Notes under the pieces: generated by a model
Seen by the model: only the letters and a program-made list of their open reading frames with translations
Database searches by the model: none
Told to the model about the DNA's origin: nothing
Shown here: one piece after another, positions 25,541 to 33,156 of the stretch
How the letters are laid out: the number at the start of each line of letters is the position of its first letter
How positions within the stretch are numbered: position 1 is the stretch's first letter
Translations under genes and position numbers: made by a program
Source: Bacteroidales bacterium
GTDB lineage: Bacteria > Bacteroidota > Bacteroidia > Bacteroidales > JAADJA01
Reading direction: 5' to 3'
DNA: 50,966 bases
Assembly (NCBI GenBank): GCA_020438105.1
Contig: JAGQVE010000028.1
Coordinates: forward strand, 1 to 50,966

Positions 25541-26371
25541 TTACGACAAAGATAAGCCTTCGATGATGTGTTTACAGCCCCCTGAATCCAGGTAATCCGA
25601 ATGTTCCTTTATGCTTGAAAACTGATGTTTGGTTATGTCGCTGCACAAAATTTCGTAATCGGTAATTTTATAAAAAAGTTCCAATAATTCAGAGGCTTTC
25701 TCATTGTTGAAAAATGATTTGTTCGGGTTTTCTTTGCACATTGCCAGTGTTTTCTTCCAAATGGCGGCCGCCAATGCACCACAGGCATTGCCGCTCATTC
25801 CAAGCCCGCCTGCAAACCCGGCTACCATGGCCATTTCCATTTCCGATCCTCCCATTTTCCTTACCACCTCCGAAGCACAATTTTTACAGCCAACGGGGAG
25901 ATTTTTGGTGTTATTATCCAATCCTTCTCTGGCAGACATCACAGCCTCCGGGGCCCATTTTTGCAATAAATAAAAACAGCTCACCACCTTGCCTGAAAGC
26001 ATGTGTTTGGCAACACTCAATTTGTTTTGCCAGTCGCAGTGGGTAATTTCTTCGCAATCGGCGGTTTTTGTGCGCTCAAGAAAATTGCTGAGGGTGTGTT
26101 GCATCGCAGCAAGTGCCCTGGCCTGCGCTGTATCCAGACTGCCTGTAGTTTTATAAGCCTCAGCGCCAATGGCAAGCGCGGCACCCCATAACATGCCACA
26201 TTGATAACCTTGCTGTAAGATACCTCCTGCCAGCGGATCCAGCGCTTTTTCTTCCATCTCCGAAATATTACCAAACTCGCGGTCGATGATGAAAGCCATC
26301 GTTCGGGAGCAGCTTCCGAGTTTTATAAAAAGACGCTTGGCTCCTTTTATATTAACCGCCTTTGTTTCCAT
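25541..26371 (-). CDS. Double C_GCAxxG_C_C-type redox protein
   Basis: A 276-aa protein with 11 cysteines. The C-terminal half (about 160-276) is a full C_GCAxxG_C_C domain: C165 in NCASEVV, AGFAGGLGMSGNACGALAAAI (C197; text joined), C243 in CSDIT and C266. The N-terminal half (1-140) shows the same order in degenerate form: C21, QGYQCGMLWGAA (C58), DCEEITHC (106/112) and C132, so it looks like an internal duplication; family members usually have one domain of about 150 aa. The chemistry is unknown but redox-active or metal/cluster-binding thiols are likely. It is last in a four-gene operon, 11 bp behind DUF4395. Confidence 0.65.
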   Translation of the reverse strand: METKAVNIKGAKRLFIKLGSCSRTMAFIIDREFGNISEMEEKALDPLAGGILQQGYQCGMLWGAALAIGAEAYKTTGSLDTAQARALAAMQHTLSNFLERTKTADCEEITHCDWQNKLSVAKHMLSGKVVSCFYLLQKWAPEAVMSAREGLDNNTKNLPVGCKNCASEVVRKMGGSEMEMAMVAGFAGGLGMSGNACGALAAAIWKKTLAMCKENPNKSFFNNEKASELLELFYKITDYEILCSDITKHQFSSIKEHSDYLDSGGCKHIIEGLSLS

Positions 26372-26382
26372 GGTTTAAATCT

Positions 26383-27051
26383 TTATTGGTTTATGTTTTC
26401 AACGGTTTCGGTGTTTCCGAACAGATCGTGTGGCATCAGTTTCATGTGATCATTGAAAAGAAATGTTAAAATAAATACATAAGCTGCAAAACCAGCTATG
26501 ATCAGTAATTGACCTTTGGTGATTTTTTGAATCTCCTGCCGGTCTTTTCGTTCGCAAACCTCCCCCGGACAGTATTGTACTTTTTCCTTAAAAAACAAAG
26601 GGTACAATTTGCAACCCAGGCAAATACCAAAGGCCGATTCGAAGAACAGGAAAATGAGGCAGACCAGGCAGATAAGCCCTGAGATGATGCTGTAAGTGTT
26701 TAAAATTACCATCAAGAAGAACATGGTTGCGGCCAGTACGATACCAATGTACCAGGCAAATCTTTTCTGACGCGCACCTACATATTCGGGGGTTTGGTTG
26801 CCCACGATCAAACGACCCAGGATCAACGTGGGTGAAAATTTGGGATTGATAAACACACGGATCAGAAAATCGGTGAGGAAAAGGATGATGGAGTATTTGA
26901 TCAAAATGAAGTTATTTCCATTGATGATCATCATCAGTGAAATAAAAAGCAGCAGGAACAAAATTCCGGCCGAAGCCCTGATTTCCCGCTCATTTAGCAC
27001 CGGGATGTTATAGCCTTCCACATTTTCTCCAAATTGAATGAATTGTTTCAT
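26383..27051 (-). CDS. DUF4395 family membrane protein
   Basis: A 222-aa inner-membrane protein with about six helices. NEREIRASAG near the N-terminus and FESAFGICLGCKLYPL (about 137-152) with a CxxC are DUF4395 hallmarks; a second Cys pair follows (C161, C166 in YCPGEVC). DUF4395 is often found beside thiol-disulfide or sulfur-transfer proteins, so a membrane redox role is plausible. An unusual extra C-terminal helix and soluble tail extend beyond the core. It lies between the XRE regulator (30 bp upstream) and the Cys-rich protein. Confidence 0.7.
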   Translation of the reverse strand: MKQFIQFGENVEGYNIPVLNEREIRASAGILFLLLFISLMMIINGNNFILIKYSIILFLTDFLIRVFINPKFSPTLILGRLIVGNQTPEYVGARQKRFAWYIGIVLAATMFFLMVILNTYSIISGLICLVCLIFLFFESAFGICLGCKLYPLFFKEKVQYCPGEVCERKDRQEIQKITKGQLLIIAGFAAYVFILTFLFNDHMKLMPHDLFGNTETVENINQ

Positions 27052-27081
27052 GATAATAGTTTTAATGGTTATAAATTAATT

Positions 27082-27297
27082 TTATTGAGGTTCGTAACTA
27101 AAAACTTCTTGTAAAGGTGTTTCAAATACGGCAGCAATTTTAAAGGCAAGCTCCAGGGTAGGGGAGTACTTCCCGTTCTCAATGGCCACAATTGTTTGTC
27201 GTGTAACGCCCACCTTGTCTGCCAGTTCCTGCTGGGTCATTTCGTTTTTGTGAAACCGAAATGTTCTGATATTATTATGAATATTGCATTTTGACAT
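27082..27297 (-). CDS. XRE family helix-turn-helix regulator
   Basis: A 71-aa DNA-binding protein consisting of little more than a Cro/CI-type HTH: MTQQELADKVGVTRQTIVAIENGKYSPTLELAFKIAAVF. The start at 27297 (MSKCNIHNNIRTFR) is preferred to the longer frame at 27345 because it follows the preceding gene's TAA by one base, implying translational coupling. Regulators of this short type are typically paired with a small membrane protein, as here, and repress their own operon. Confidence 0.85.
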   Translation of the reverse strand: MSKCNIHNNIRTFRFHKNEMTQQELADKVGVTRQTIVAIENGKYSPTLELAFKIAAVFETPLQEVFSYEPQ

Positions 27298-27298
27298 G

Positions 27299-27757
27299 TT
27301 ACACTCCTTTACGATAATAATAGATCTGGGCAAGACTCTCCACAATGGTCGACATAAAACAAGAGGCGATCAACAATACAAACATGACCCAGATTTCATA
27401 GTTCATCGCGAGAGCTGCCATGGCCAGGATGAAAAAAACTGACTGTACCCAACGCGAAATCCGAAGCGATTTTAACTCGATCAGTTGGCCCATCTCATCT
27501 GTTTTTGATGGAATGTCCTGCCGGGTAATAATCTTATTGATAATGGCAAAAATGATATGAATTACGATCTGTGCTACAATCATCACCGGGATGAGGATCA
27601 GGAATGAACGCCCCCAGAATTGCAGGTCATTGAGTGTTTCGGGTGAGTCGGCAATGTGCCTGTTGTAAACCCATATTATGTAAGCGATAAGGATTATAAT
27701 GGTAGAAATCAAACTTACAGTGATCTGGTTTTCCCGACGAAAATACTTTGATTCCAT
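27299..27757 (-). CDS. DUF2178-like four-helix membrane protein
   Basis: A 152-aa membrane protein with four hydrophobic segments (about 13-30, 50-75, 103-119, 121-137) and a conserved-looking cytoplasmic loop TDEMGQLIELKSLRISR between helices 2 and 3, like the DERE...KS loop of DUF2178 proteins. These commonly precede a small XRE regulator and may sense a membrane or ligand signal for it. It is the first gene of the operon, with a -7 box and candidate operators just upstream. Confidence 0.6.
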   Translation of the reverse strand: MESKYFRRENQITVSLISTIIILIAYIIWVYNRHIADSPETLNDLQFWGRSFLILIPVMIVAQIVIHIIFAIINKIITRQDIPSKTDEMGQLIELKSLRISRWVQSVFFILAMAALAMNYEIWVMFVLLIASCFMSTIVESLAQIYYYRKGV

Positions 27758-27796
27758 AGTCGTTTATTTTTTACTTGAAGTAAATTATATACGACA

Positions 27797-27839
27797 CAAA
27801 GATAAAAATATTACACATAATGTAAAAAATAATTTACAT
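27797..27839 (-). promoter_or_regulatory. Promoter and dyad operators of the XRE operon
   Basis: Minus-strand TATCTTTG (27804-27797) is an exact -7 box, 40 bp before the ATG. Two overlapping inverted repeats cover the spacer and -33 region: TTACA-N5-TGTAA (27811-27825) and ATGTAAA-N6-TTTACAT (27820-27839). Their placement would let a bound regulator block RNA polymerase; autoregulation by the XRE protein is the simplest reading. Confidence 0.5.
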
Positions 27840-27891
27840 TTGTTTTTTAATAAGCTTATTATAAGGTATTCAGTAATTCTATTTTACAGGG

Positions 27892-28746
27892 CTAATGGAT
27901 AACATTAACTTTTTTTAAAGCAGCCATGGTAATTTGTTTACGGATAACCGGGAAAAAGTCCATTTTAAATTCGGTTCCCGGGTTTACATTGGTCGCAAAA
28001 AAACTAACCCCGTTTTCGGTTTCCACATAACCAACGAACCAACCATTATTATTTCCACCACGGATTGACCATCCAGTTTTTCCACTGAGGGTAAATTGGG
28101 TGTTTTTATCCAGGATAAGCATTCGGGTAATGATGGTGGAGGTATTGACTGAAATTGGGATCTCCTTAAAATAGAGCCGTTTTAGGAAGTCGATTTGCTC
28201 ATACGGACTGATCTTTGAATTACCTTCCAGCCAAAATTTATCAATGGTATTCGAATCAAATACCATCTGTCCGTAATGAAGGGTATCAAGCCATTGCCGC
28301 ATTCGATCTGCACCAACTTCCCTGGCAATTCGCTGGTAGCAAGGAACGCAGGAGAATTGAAGAGCTTCCCCTAAAGTCATATCCTTATTCCAGCTATCCA
28401 ACCATCGTTTGTGACCATCCCATGGAATAATGGAGCTGTCGCTTTCCATTACTCCTGTTTCCAGCGCTATTATGGAGTTGGGGATTTTAAATGTGGAGGC
28501 CGGAAGGCGACCAATTTCGGCCCAATTAAAATCATTGGAGAGCCAGGTTTTGTCATTAAATTTGTATACCAATATACAACCCTCCACCCCTGCTGAGTCA
28601 AGGATGTTTTGGAATTCCTGAACAGAAATTCTGGATTCCGATAGGTCACTTTCAATCTCTTGAAAAGGCCTTGATTTGCCTGCATGTTGGCAAGCTGCAA
28701 GGAATGATATCAAAATAATTGGAAGGATATTGAATTGGCGTTTCAT
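27892..28746 (-). CDS. Class D (OXA-type) beta-lactamase, lipoprotein
   Basis: A 284-aa serine beta-lactamase with signal peptide and lipobox (LAAC, Cys19). Class D motifs: STFK (84-87, nucleophile Ser84 and the Lys that is normally carbamylated), SCV (132-134, SxV), YGQ (158-160, normally YGN), FWLEG (171-175, the Omega-loop Trp) and KTG (223-225). It should hydrolyse penicillins; spectrum cannot be read from sequence. It overlaps the preceding membrane-protein gene by ATGA, so translation is coupled. No transposase is adjacent, so it looks chromosomal and native. Confidence 0.88.
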   Translation of the reverse strand: MKRQFNILPIILISFLAACQHAGKSRPFQEIESDLSESRISVQEFQNILDSAGVEGCILVYKFNDKTWLSNDFNWAEIGRLPASTFKIPNSIIALETGVMESDSSIIPWDGHKRWLDSWNKDMTLGEALQFSCVPCYQRIAREVGADRMRQWLDTLHYGQMVFDSNTIDKFWLEGNSKISPYEQIDFLKRLYFKEIPISVNTSTIITRMLILDKNTQFTLSGKTGWSIRGGNNNGWFVGYVETENGVSFFATNVNPGTEFKMDFFPVIRKQITMAALKKVNVIH

Positions 28747-29270
28747 GAGTCTTTATTTGAGTCTCGAAATACAATATGCTCCAGCCATTTACTGAACTGT
28801 TCAGATTTTAATAAAATAAGCAAAATAGCAATGTACATTAAAATCGACATTAATTGCTCGGCATATAACTGTCTGAAATCCTGGTAGCTGTAAATAAAAT
28901 TGCTAAAAAACGAATAAATGGCTTGAAACAATGCCGGAAAAAGCATAACTAGAAAATAGAGGCAAAGGATAATTATTGAAAGGTGTAACACCTCACTTTT
29001 CGAAACTTTATAATTTACTTTATGTTCATCGCCTGAGTCCTTAGTTATGAATTTGGCAATAGAATCCGATTTAATAATCAGTAAATAACCTATGGCTACC
29101 AATAAAAGGATAATTCCCAGAGAAATCAATATCCAGGGGAGATAGTTTCTGAAACCATCGGCATACCTCATGGAGATGATTATTTGATCTACAATATCAA
29201 GTATGGATTTAAAAATAATATAAATGCCAAGTATAATAACCGACAGGCTGATAATCTCTGTTTTTTTCAT
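28743..29270 (-). CDS. Four-helix membrane protein coupled to the beta-lactamase
   Basis: About 175 aa with hydrophobic segments near the N-terminus (IISLSVIILGIYIIF), residues about 41-62, 88-110 and 135-155. No family was recognised. The stop overlaps the beta-lactamase start (ATGA). A longer start at 29297 is unlikely because a -7 box covers it; MKKTEIISL at 29270 is chosen. It might support or sense beta-lactam action, but this is inference from coupling alone. Confidence 0.6.
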   Translation of the reverse strand: MKKTEIISLSVIILGIYIIFKSILDIVDQIIISMRYADGFRNYLPWILISLGIILLLVAIGYLLIIKSDSIAKFITKDSGDEHKVNYKVSKSEVLHLSIIILCLYFLVMLFPALFQAIYSFFSNFIYSYQDFRQLYAEQLMSILMYIAILLILLKSEQFSKWLEHIVFRDSNKDS

Positions 29271-29294
29271 GTTTGGTAAGAATTTGATACAATT

Positions 29295-29302
29295 CAAAAG
29301 TA
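29295..29302 (-). promoter_or_regulatory. Candidate -7 box of the membrane protein/beta-lactamase operon
   Basis: Minus-strand TACTTTTG matches TAnnTTTG 24 bp before the ATG at 29270 and overlaps the alternative ATG at 29297, supporting the shorter protein. The terminator of the upstream VOC gene overlaps the expected -33 region. Confidence 0.4.
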
Positions 29303-29315
29303 ATACATTTCAAAA

Positions 29316-29345
29316 ACAAAAAGCACCCCAAAGGATGCTTTTTTA
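29316..29345 (-). terminator. Rho-independent terminator of the SRPBCC-VOC operon
   Basis: Minus strand AAAGCATCC-TTTG-GGGTGCTTTTTG: a 9-bp stem with one G-U wobble, followed by a T-rich run. On the plus strand the wobble becomes a mismatch, so it serves the minus-strand genes. Confidence 0.7.
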
Positions 29346-29365
29346 TCTCGATTGCTCAATAACAA

Positions 29366-30193
29366 TCAGGCATTTTCCAGGGTTGTGATATCCAATTTTT
29401 TCATGGGCATTAAAAGCTTCATGATCCGGGCAGCCCTTCCCGGATCACTCATCCATTGGCCCAGGGCGTCCGGCACTATTTGCCACGAAACACCGAACTG
29501 ATCCTTCAGCCAGCCGCATTGTTCGGCTTCCGGGAAAGCGGAAAGTTTTTTCCAGAAATAATCAATTTCATCCTGATTTTTGCATGATACCACAAATGAA
29601 ATGGCTTCATTGAATCCAAATCCATGATCAAAATCGCTGTCCATGGCCATTATTACAAAGTCGCTTAAATTGAACTGTGCATGCTTCACCATAGTGCTGT
29701 TAGCTTCATCCTTTAGGATTCCAACAACTCCAGAATTTTCGAAAACGGAACCATAAAAATTAATAGCCTTTTCGGTTTTACCAGCTTGATCGCCTGTAAA
29801 CATGAGGAAAGGGATGAACTTTTGCCCTACTTCCGCCATTTTCCCGACTGACATTTGCCAGTTCACCCCAAACTTATCCTCCACCCATCCGTACTTTGGA
29901 CTCCAGTCGTATTTGCCGGCATCCATTCTGATTTTACCATGCTGGTTCAGTGATTCCCAGGTATTGTCAAATTCCTGTTCTGTTTCAAAAGTGACATAAA
30001 AAGAGATGGCTGGCGTAAAATTGAAATAAGATCCACCATTGAGGCACATAAACTGTTGGCCATCAAGTTCAAAATTAACAACAACGGGAGTTTCACAAGT
30101 TATCTTTCCTCCACGGAAAACAGAAGTGTAAAATTGAGCTGCTTCTTTAGCCTGCCCATCAAACCAAAGGCAGGGATATATTAAATTTTTCAT
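29366..30193 (-). CDS. Two-domain VOC/PhnB-like protein
   Basis: A 275-aa protein made of two PhnB-like glyoxalase/VOC domains (about 1-125 and 126-260). Both begin with the typical LIYPCLWFDGQAKEAAQFYTSVF/KFIPFLMFTGD...EKAINFYGSVF pattern and end with DKFGVNWQM/DQFGVSWQIVPD (pieces joined). Single-domain members are about 130-160 aa, so this is a tandem fusion. The reaction is unknown. It lies 34 bp behind the SRPBCC gene in the same operon. Confidence 0.85.
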   Translation of the reverse strand: MKNLIYPCLWFDGQAKEAAQFYTSVFRGGKITCETPVVVNFELDGQQFMCLNGGSYFNFTPAISFYVTFETEQEFDNTWESLNQHGKIRMDAGKYDWSPKYGWVEDKFGVNWQMSVGKMAEVGQKFIPFLMFTGDQAGKTEKAINFYGSVFENSGVVGILKDEANSTMVKHAQFNLSDFVIMAMDSDFDHGFGFNEAISFVVSCKNQDEIDYFWKKLSAFPEAEQCGWLKDQFGVSWQIVPDALGQWMSDPGRAARIMKLLMPMKKLDITTLENA

Positions 30194-30227
30194 AAATACT
30201 TTAGAAGTTAGAATTATTGAAAATTAA

Positions 30228-31118
30228 TTACTCTTCGCAAAGCGATTTTAACTTGATCAGGGCTTTGGGCCAGGTTTCCATAAAATAGGATTTGTAGGCA
30301 GGCATAATGTCCTGTCTGATTTTGAGATGAGTACCGCCATCCTTTCTTTCAAAGGTATATTCTTCCCGTGCACCAGACCATACGTCGGCAACGGGGTTTC
30401 CTTTCTCTATCTCATTATTTTTAATGATAAACAGGTGTTCCAGTTCAATACTTTTACCCGGTATATTTTCCCTTACCCGGCTTCCAATGCCTCCCTGTGA
30501 GCCATCTTTATCAGTTCCGATAAAGTGTATTTCAGCGCCTTTTTCCCAGGAGCCCTTAAAATGAGAGCCTGGATTAAACTCAGCGGTCCAAATGCTGTAG
30601 GATTCATCCTCGATCATTGTTTGATGAACTTTTTCGGGACTTGCGTCAATATAAATATCGAAATGTATGGATTCAAGGTTATGCCTGGACTCAGCATATC
30701 TTTTAAAATTATTTAAAATAGCCAGCCAGCCCCCCCGCTGCATTTCAACAGGGTTGGTTTCTTCAGCTTCAAATGTCTGGATTACATGGGTACAGTTACC
30801 TTCAGATAAGAACTTCACGGCAACTTTGCGGTCGTCATCCAGTTTTTGTTCTATCTTATCATAAAGTTCAATTTGTGTGTAAATTCCGCCAAAATCAAAA
30901 CCCATTTTTCCATCCACGGATTCCATCCGGCTTGTAAACCGGCCACCCGGGTTAAGGTCAACTTCAGCGCGTGGGGTGCACCAATCATCGGAGGCATAAC
31001 TCCATTTAGTGATATGTTCCGGTTTTGTCCAGCAATTCCAGACAATTTCTTTGGGTGCATTGATGTGGGCTTCAATGGTGATCAATGTTCTGTTAGTTGT
31101 CATAGTTGTAGTCTTCAT
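30228..31118 (-). CDS. Two-domain SRPBCC (AHSA1-like) protein
   Basis: A 296-aa protein with two START-like SRPBCC domains of the AHSA1 type: first about 10-145 (INAPKEIVWNCWTKPEHITKWSYASDDW ... RGGWLAILNNFKRYAES), second about 150-296 (IDASPEKVHQTMIEDESYSIWTAEFNPGSHFKGSW). Such domains bind hydrophobic ligands; the substrate is unknown. The start may be 31118 or 15 bp further in (MTTNRT). Transcribed with the VOC gene, divergent from the DJ-1/AraC regulator. Confidence 0.85.
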   Translation of the reverse strand: MKTTTMTTNRTLITIEAHINAPKEIVWNCWTKPEHITKWSYASDDWCTPRAEVDLNPGGRFTSRMESVDGKMGFDFGGIYTQIELYDKIEQKLDDDRKVAVKFLSEGNCTHVIQTFEAEETNPVEMQRGGWLAILNNFKRYAESRHNLESIHFDIYIDASPEKVHQTMIEDESYSIWTAEFNPGSHFKGSWEKGAEIHFIGTDKDGSQGGIGSRVRENIPGKSIELEHLFIIKNNEIEKGNPVADVWSGAREEYTFERKDGGTHLKIRQDIMPAYKSYFMETWPKALIKLKSLCEE

Positions 31119-31137
31119 TTATTGTAAAACAATTCAA

Positions 31138-31170
31138 GGTTACAGATGTTACAAAGGTACTTCTGTAACC
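31138..31170 (-). promoter_or_regulatory. Dyad enclosing the -7 box of the SRPBCC operon
   Basis: GGTTACAGA (31138-31146) and TCTGTAACC (31162-31170) are perfect 9-bp inverted arms with a 15-bp spacer. Inside the spacer, minus-strand TACCTTTG (31159-31152) is an exact -7 box for the SRPBCC-VOC operon. A protein bound to the dyad would cover the promoter, so repression is likely; the divergent AraC-type protein or an unlinked dimeric repressor are candidates. Confidence 0.5.
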
Positions 31171-31238
31171 ATGTTTTACTAATGTGCGAAAACGACATTT
31201 AGGAGGCTATTTGCGACATCCTTAAATCAAATTGTTTT

Positions 31239-32216
31239 ATGAAAACCATTTCAATTGTTGTACCTGAAAGCGCAGTCATGCAGGCAGTTGCCGGACCGCA
31301 ATATTGTTTCACAGTCGTTAATCAATTCAGGTCCGAAGCAGGTAAGGAGCCCGCTTTTATTGTTCAGCTTATCGGTGCAAAACGATCGGTAAAATTCAAT
31401 GATGGGAGTTTTTCGGTGCAAACGGATAAACTTATCGGTGAAGACATTAAAAGTGACCTCGTGATCATTCCGCCTCTGTTTGGCGATTTGGAAAGAGCTG
31501 TTAAACTGAATAAAAAGCTGGTCCCCTGGATCATTCAGCAATATGAGGGTGGTGCTGAAATTGCCTCACTTTGTGTGGGTGCATTTTTACTTGCAAATAC
31601 CGGATTGCTTGATGGGAAAAAATGCTCCACTCATTGGGGGTTCATTGATTTGTTCAGGGAGATGTACCCGAAAGTGGATGTTCAGGACGGGAGCATTATT
31701 ACCGAAGAAAACCGCATCTATTCCAGCGGTGGCGCTAATTCATACTGGAATTTATTACTCTATCTGGTTGAAAAATACACCGACCGGCAAACAGCTATCC
31801 TGCTTTCCAAATATTTCGCCATTGATATCAACCGGCAAAGTCAGTATATGTTTGCCATGTTCAGAGGACAAAAATCACACAATGATGAGTCAATTAAGCT
31901 GGCACAGGAATATATTGAACAGAATATTGATGAAAAGATCACAGTGGAAGAACTGGCAGAAAAAGCGTGTTTGGGAAGACGCAGTTTTGAAAGACGTTTT
32001 CGAGAGGCTACCAGCAACTCAGTTTTACAATACATCCAAAGGGTGAAGATGGAAGCCGCTAAACGCAGCTTTGAAACCAGCAGAAAAAATGTGAATGAGG
32101 TGATGTTTGATGTAGGATATTCCGATACCAAAGCATTCCGGGCAACCTTCAGAAAAATTACAGGATTAAGTCCTGTTGAATACCGGAATATGTATAATAA
32201 GGTGCTAATGAATTGA
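31239..32216 (+). CDS. GlxA-like regulator: DJ-1/PfpI domain plus AraC HTH
   Basis: A 325-aa transcription factor. The DJ-1/PfpI (glutamine amidotransferase-like) domain covers about 1-190, with the elbow Cys in ASLCVGAFLLANTGLLDGKKCSTHW (two joined pieces). The AraC-type double HTH covers about 215-320 (ITVEELAEKACLGRRSFERRFREATS ... VNEVMFDVGYSDTKAFRATFRKITGLSPVEYR). Regulators of this type respond to small metabolites. It is divergent from the SRPBCC-VOC genes, its likely targets. Confidence 0.9.
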   Translation: MKTISIVVPESAVMQAVAGPQYCFTVVNQFRSEAGKEPAFIVQLIGAKRSVKFNDGSFSVQTDKLIGEDIKSDLVIIPPLFGDLERAVKLNKKLVPWIIQQYEGGAEIASLCVGAFLLANTGLLDGKKCSTHWGFIDLFREMYPKVDVQDGSIITEENRIYSSGGANSYWNLLLYLVEKYTDRQTAILLSKYFAIDINRQSQYMFAMFRGQKSHNDESIKLAQEYIEQNIDEKITVEELAEKACLGRRSFERRFREATSNSVLQYIQRVKMEAAKRSFETSRKNVNEVMFDVGYSDTKAFRATFRKITGLSPVEYRNMYNKVLMN

Positions 32217-32235
32217 TGGAATAGCGGATTTTGTA

Positions 32236-33096
32236 TTAAAATTGCTCAACCAAATATCCATTCTGCTCAAGTTGTTTCAATAACCCATCCTCCCCATACA
32301 AATGCAAATCACCCACCAGCACAAGCTCCACTTCTTTGGATTTGAGGAATTTTTTGAGGGACTTCATCCATTCATTATTGCGGTTAACCAATAGATCCTG
32401 ATATAAAACGGGATATTCTGATTTCATTTCTTGTATTATTTCTTCGGATGAGGCCGATTCTCCTGTACGCCAGGCAAAAATCATGGATTCAAGCAGGGTG
32501 TCGGCCTGGTTAATATCTTCCAGTGAGTAAAAAACAAAACTGTCTTCATAACCGTCGCCCATATGTGTCAGCAGGTTGATTTGCTTTTCAACAGATTCGA
32601 GATATTCAACCTTTTTCCCTTCTTCAAGCGCCTTGTCAAGATAATACATATCTACACCAACGGCGCTCATTCCCATTTGTTGAAATTTAAGTGCTGTTAA
32701 ACTCATCACGGTCATTGATACCCTCATTTTATTGAAAATCGCGATTTGCATTCCAACTTCTTTAAAGGCGTTTTCGAGTGAATGGTAAGCTGTCTCACTT
32801 AGCATTGTTTGCAGGGTAGTATCTCCTCCATAAACGGCAGCCTGCATCATTTTTGTTGCCATTGCCGGATCTTGCATTGATTTAATGTTTGCCTCAAAAA
32901 CAAGTACTTCCGCATTGTTATATGCCTGATCAAACTCTGCAGGGAAAGGGAAATCTTGCTCACGCAGTATGTGGATGGTTCCGCCCAAATAAATGGTTTT
33001 ATTTTTTTTGGTCACTTTCCATACAGAAGATTGCCCCATTATCGGGATGAAGGCCAAAAAAATAAAAATGGAGGTTAAAGCTGTTCTTGATGTCAT
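32236..33096 (-). CDS. TraB/GumN family protein
   Basis: About 286 aa with a signal peptide (IFIFLAFIPIMGQSS), then the TraB/GumN fold: SVWKVTKKNKTIYLGGTIHIL with the characteristic GTIH, and near the C-terminus VELVLVGDLHLYGEDGLLKQLEQ (with the GDLH motif). These conserved His/Asp/Glu residues suggest a metal-dependent hydrolase (Tiki-like), but bacterial roles are not settled. ATG 33096 is preferred to 33150, because the longer frame lacks a sensible signal peptide start and a -7 box lies at 33130-33123. Confidence 0.8.
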   Translation of the reverse strand: MTSRTALTSIFIFLAFIPIMGQSSVWKVTKKNKTIYLGGTIHILREQDFPFPAEFDQAYNNAEVLVFEANIKSMQDPAMATKMMQAAVYGGDTTLQTMLSETAYHSLENAFKEVGMQIAIFNKMRVSMTVMSLTALKFQQMGMSAVGVDMYYLDKALEEGKKVEYLESVEKQINLLTHMGDGYEDSFVFYSLEDINQADTLLESMIFAWRTGESASSEEIIQEMKSEYPVLYQDLLVNRNNEWMKSLKKFLKSKEVELVLVGDLHLYGEDGLLKQLEQNGYLVEQF

Positions 33097-33122
33097 AGGT
33101 TTTTTGAATTGCAATTTGGATC

Positions 33123-33150
33123 CAAAGATAGTATTTTGGCTCACGTGCAA
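33123..33150 (-). promoter_or_regulatory. Promoter of the TraB/GumN gene
   Basis: Minus strand TTG (33150-33148), 17-bp spacer, TATCTTTG (33130-33123), 27 bp before the ATG at 33096. It gives the gene its own promoter directly behind the tamL stop codon (33157). Confidence 0.45.
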
Positions 33151-33156
33151 GGGACA

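Noticed and set aside
25541..26371. Possible selenoprotein in the C_GCAxxG_C_C family
   Set aside because: No in-frame TGA replaces any cysteine position; all motif cysteines are encoded as Cys.
27892..28746. Acquired resistance cassette
   Set aside because: No transposase, integrase, attC-like site or composition change is seen next to the beta-lactamase; it is coupled to a host-like membrane gene.
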